The notes below the pieces were generated by a model, which had not been told where the DNA came from, made no database searches, and saw nothing but the letters and a program-made list of their open reading frames with translations. Positions 59,881-64,000 of a DNA stretch of 64,000 bases are shown in pieces. Each line of letters starts with the position of its first letter. Position 1 is the stretch's first letter. Source of the DNA: Dysidea avara (lineage: Eukaryota > Porifera > Demospongiae > Dictyoceratida > Dysideidae); assembly GCF_963678975.1 (NCBI RefSeq), contig NC_089275.1:21947977-22011976 (forward strand), in the 5' to 3' direction. A program made the position numbers and the translations under genes.

Positions 59881-61301
59881 TGTTATCAGTTTACCATTTT
59901 AATGTTTACTTTGCTAACACTTACAATCTATAAACTCCACAGTGTGACACATGATCCTTCATCCCACACATACAGTGAAGTTGTGTGGGCACATGTAGAT
60001 ATATCAATAGACAATATTGACTATATGTATGCTGTGTAGTTGACAGATGCATATTCAATTGCAGTGGATCAACTGAGAGTAATAAAGTAGAAAATCGTTC
60101 TTACTATTACACTCGCCTGTGATGTTTGGCGCTAACATTTTTATGTTAAAACATCCTTGACCATTTTAGCTACTTGGAATGCTCAATGTTTGTTGAGAAT
60201 GAGTAAACATGACATACAAATGAAAGCTTTACAGAACTTTATAAGGCTATACTGATAATAAGCCTAATATACCTAGGCCTACAGTGTGCTATCCTATTAT
60301 TTTTAGAGTAATTTTTTGTTATAAGATTATCACTAGTTGACAATTGCAAGTCATGCAACTATATGATGTTCACAACCAAAGCAATAAAGTAGCTACTAAA
60401 TGTGTGCAATGAAGCTGTATATTGACAATAATTACAGACTCTGTGAAAAATTGGATACCATTAGCCATCACAGTATAGACCTTTGGCAGTAGTGATTCTA
60501 GACCAGGTGTACTGGGAGGCACAGCATAAAAGTTTCAATATGGCCTCATGGAAGGCTCAAAGATGTAGCCATAGGGTTTGAGGGAAATTATAAACCTTTC
60601 TGATCCCAGCAGTATGATTACATTTTAAATGGTGACATGCATACGTACTACATAGGTGTTTTGATACAGAAATCAGGTACATTTTTGGATTTCCAATACA
60701 TGTTAGGTGCAATTGAATTAGGAGTGAGTTCGTACATGTACTGAGAATTTTATATATGTAGCTCCTTGAAATCTCAGTGAATTTTATAAGTTTTAATTTG
60801 TGGTGAGCAAACATGTTTCACTGATGCGAGTACAATGGTGTATACCCATTCACAAGTAACTCTCTGAAGTGAACATGTTAAATTATGTATGTCAATTAGT
60901 ACTGCTTACTTTGAAGTGGCTTATTCTTCTAAGTTGCTAACATATAAATGTTGTGCCAAGTTTCATAATGCATGGGAACTCAGATGATGGGACAATCACA
61001 AGTTGTAGCTGTGTTGTACTTAAGTTCTATTGTGGAATTGAAAATTTTCATTGAAAAAATATTTTGGATAGCTACCGCAATTCCTATCTGAAGGCACATT
61101 TTTGGGCTGGGTGGAGTTGGAATAAGTTGGTTGATACTATTTTTTATCAGAAAATGCAAACCTTATTCCTATACTATAGCATGCATTCAGTATGACATAA
61201 TATTTAGTAACTATAGTTTACACCTGTATCTTTAAAAGACCTGCAGAAACTTGATCATAGCACTAGCTATTGTTTACATAGCATTAACCACAAGTAATGA
61301 C

Positions 61302-63189
61302 AATCCCATATTATATTAAAGGGCTGGGTGGCAATGATTATTGGTGACACTAATATCATGGTAGTGTTGTGGATACAATTCAACACTTTAATACAGTAAC
61401 TGACTTAGGTTAAAACATTTGACTGCTAGATGAATTAGTCTTTTCTGCTTTTAGCACCTATTCTGCATTCTCAATGGCATCACATGATGTGATCAATATA
61501 CTAAACTAGAGCAATATCACTGATCCATGTACACTGCATTATAAAATTCCGGCTTAAAGAAGGATTGTCAAAGTTGAAATTATGATACCCATGCAGAGCA
61601 TGCAGTAGTAAGATGACTACATGATTTTAGTCGCAGCACAACATCAACTTGTTTTACCCTTGCAATGTGCAGGAGTTTCATGTTACACACTGTATGGTTT
61701 ACCTATAGCCCTAAGTTTCAAATGATAAATGCATCTGGTCCAGTAAGAAACCAAAGTGGGATTATTGTATGCACATTATTCATTCGAGGACTGGTGCATC
61801 TTACTACAGAATGCACAACAGCCTGTATCAAAGAATTGTATGGCTCCATCCTACCATACACATGAGAGATTATACTGTTATGGTTGAATGCATGCAGAGG
61901 AAATCCTGGATCCCAGACTGTGTGGCTCCTCAGGAACTTGCCTCAGGCTGGACTGCAGACTGTCTATGGATCAAGTCACCACCTGGCTGGGGTTTTTTCT
62001 GCATTCAACAATTTTCAATGTCATATTTCTGGCTCCCTGCTATATAAGTCACTGACCATGAGTGGTACTACAATTGCACCATAACTCTGTATGTAACCAT
62101 ATCTTTGCAATTGACATCATAACAAATCATAAGAAACAAGACAAGGAGAGTTGTACCAATCATGCATACAAATTTACAATACATATCTGAAGTGAAACTG
62201 TGAGGTTTCTTTTAACATTAAATGTGATTCACAACGATTTGTAAATTATGATGCAGCACTGTGGCAATGGATGTATGTACGTAGCAGCACTTCGTGATAG
62301 GCTGTCAGTAATTAGGGCTGATCACGTACACATAACAGCATGGGTAGCTAGTTGGAGCATTGGTAGAAGTATGTAACATTAGCTTGCAGACAGTAAGAGC
62401 AACAATGATGAGCAGAGCAAGACAGACCATCAACCTTTCTTAATCTTACTGTCAGACACCTTTTCATGAAATTCTTTTGTAAGTGTTCCATGTTTTCAAT
62501 CATTTACTACAACAAAGCCTATCACTTATACAGATACACAAGTTAGAAATATCATTCATTCTCATCATCAACAACAAAACAAAATGTGAAGGTGTACATA
62601 CGTGTATACATCCTTTTGCTTCTGCTTGATTTCTATCAGTCTGATGAACACATAATAAGCCATACCATTTTGTAGGTCTGGCCTGATGTCAACATCCCTA
62701 CTTAATGCGCCTTCTAACTTGTGCAGCAAATGAGAACTAACATCACCGGCTTAGAGGATGGGAATTACAGCACTCCCAAGCCAAGACAATAACTAGCTAC
62801 ATGCAGATGAAAGAAACAAAAAAAAATGACAAAACACAAATTTCAGTAAAATCACTCATTCAGATACATATACCTGTGCAATTGTCTCAAAGCTGTCCAC
62901 GTGCTATTTCCCAAACTGTCTATGTGTAATATTTGGCTGTTATGTTTCACATGTACAATAATAGCGAATAAGTAAGTTTAGTTAAACAACAAAAAATTTT
63001 TTACTTTTCAGCTGTATAATTTACTGTTGGATTGAACTGCTCATATTTGTAACTACATATTAATGAGAAATTTGAACTTCTTAAAACTATGTAACAACAC
63101 TACAGTATGTTGCTTGTGGCTGGAGATACCAGTTGTGTCAGGCTCCACATAGTGAGGTGCTTTTCATTCTTAACTTAAGTCATCTATAC
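61302..63189. other. Distal flank, no gene recognised
   Basis: This is AT-rich DNA. The overlapping open frames at 61665-61865, 61769-62047 and 61884-62084 are in different frames and show no motif or splice context. Part of 62065-62895 is homologous to about 21740-22330. Confidence 0.45.
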
Positions 63190-63910
63190 TACATAAAGCT
63201 GTCTGGGGAAAATTGCATGGCAGGGGTGTAGCCAGGATTTTTTGAAGGGGAGTTCCAACAGCAGTACAGAGTTACCAGAAGCAGGGGTCTGGGGGCACAG
63301 CCCCCAGCTGCTGAGAGACTTTCATAATGAAAACTCAGCAAAAAAGTACATTAATTACAATACTTATATATGCACCCCTGGATGATCAGAAGCTATAGTA
63401 CTAGTGCTTACCTATATAGTGGAAACAAACAGCATAACACAAAAAGACACATTATATAGTAATCTGTAAGTGATAGTTATCTCACTGGCATATATAGGAA
63501 CCATGAATCCATGGCCACTGGTACAAATGGAATGACTTACAATCAAAACATTATAACTACAAAATATGCATAGCATGGATTCATTTAAACACTGCACACC
63601 AAATCTATAGCAGTAGCTAATAGGTCATGCTCAGTTTTGTATTTAATGTTAGAATGTCTGATTCCTTAACATGTGGGTTCTTGGCTGCAAACTCAGAAGT
63701 CTAAATTCTCAGAGTGGTTCCTGAATCCCTTGGACCTCTCCCTACGCTCCTGCATGGTGAGTCTGACCATGCATCCTGTGGTTGTACATGTACTGTACAA
63801 AAAATAATATTCTTCTTAGCTAGCCGGTAGTCCAACTGTAGTGGCGATGGCTGAATATCTAAGTTTATTTGTCCCTGGCCTTCTTTCCTAACATCATGCA
63901 TGTACATTAT
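63190..63910 (-). repeat. Inverted relative of 22360-22510
   Basis: On the minus strand, AAGAAGGCCAGGGACAAATA (about 63880) and GTACATGTACAACCACAGGA (about 63780) match 22373-22470. CTGTCTGGGGAAAATTG at about 63200 (plus) is the reverse complement of 22492-22508. Between them is an unrelated segment with GGGGGCACAGCCCCCAG (63291-63307), another dispersed repeat end. Confidence 0.55.
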
Positions 63911-64000
63911 ATTCTAGATATTACTGTTGGTTTGAATTAGGGCTGAAACAAATGCTGCAAGTACTCGGGTACTTCAGTGTTAAGGATTTTGATACTTGGA

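Larger units (their letters stand above)
56152..62895. repeat. Segmental duplication block B, copy 2
   Basis: Direct copy of about 15005-22330. Identity is very high from 56152 to about 61300, then the copies differ: 61302-62060 has no counterpart in copy 1, and 62065-62895 aligns loosely with about 21740-22330. It lacks the hAT-like insertion of 19866-20221. Confidence 0.88.

Overview
The window is animal nuclear DNA, AT-rich, with GT-AG introns (several only about 50 bp long), dispersed small DNA transposons and no bacterial features. A Njmu-R1/C17orf75 homologue, a Fringe-type glycosyltransferase, a TKL-like kinase fused to a kelch propeller and an intronless orphan 7TM receptor point to an early-branching metazoan. 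I favour a sponge of the Amphimedon type, but that is inference. Coding sequence is only a small part of the window. Most long open frames are chance frames in intron or repeat DNA.

Layout. Bases 678-10813 (+): C17orf75 homologue, 5' end apparently off the left edge. 12683-14585 (-): kinase-kelch gene, convergent with it and broken. 17209-18354 (+): 7TM receptor. 18360-22560: 3' flank full of small transposons. 23109-34710 (-): a ten-exon Fringe-like gene whose exon phases close to a 408-residue frame. One of its introns holds a 3.0-kb decayed pogo/Tigger-like transposon, and intron 1 holds a nest of small TAA-flanked elements. 34969-36423 (+): a divergent, unrecognised gene fragment. 36479-47397: second copy of C17orf75 (3' exons only) and of the kinase-kelch gene. 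47398-56151: a block absent from copy 1, mostly repeats. 56152-62895: second copy of the receptor and its flanks.

The dominant structure is a roughly 19-kb direct segmental duplication (3325-22330 against 36479-47397 plus 56152-62895). The copies have decayed differently. Both kinase halves carry different disabling mutations while both kelch halves stay open. The receptor copies are identical over about 1,050 coding bases except one deleted A that changes the C-terminus. The left breakpoint cut C17orf75, so copy 2 lacks its first four recognised exons. Two transposon insertions (at 14619 and 19866) have clean empty sites in the other copy.

The most unusual non-genic signal is a short near-palindromic motif, core CTCTA(A/T)TAGAG, usually inside TGACTG(C/T)TCTATTAGAGTAT. 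It recurs at a dozen or more places inside repeats that appear, from target-site duplications and termini, to belong to different transposon superfamilies.
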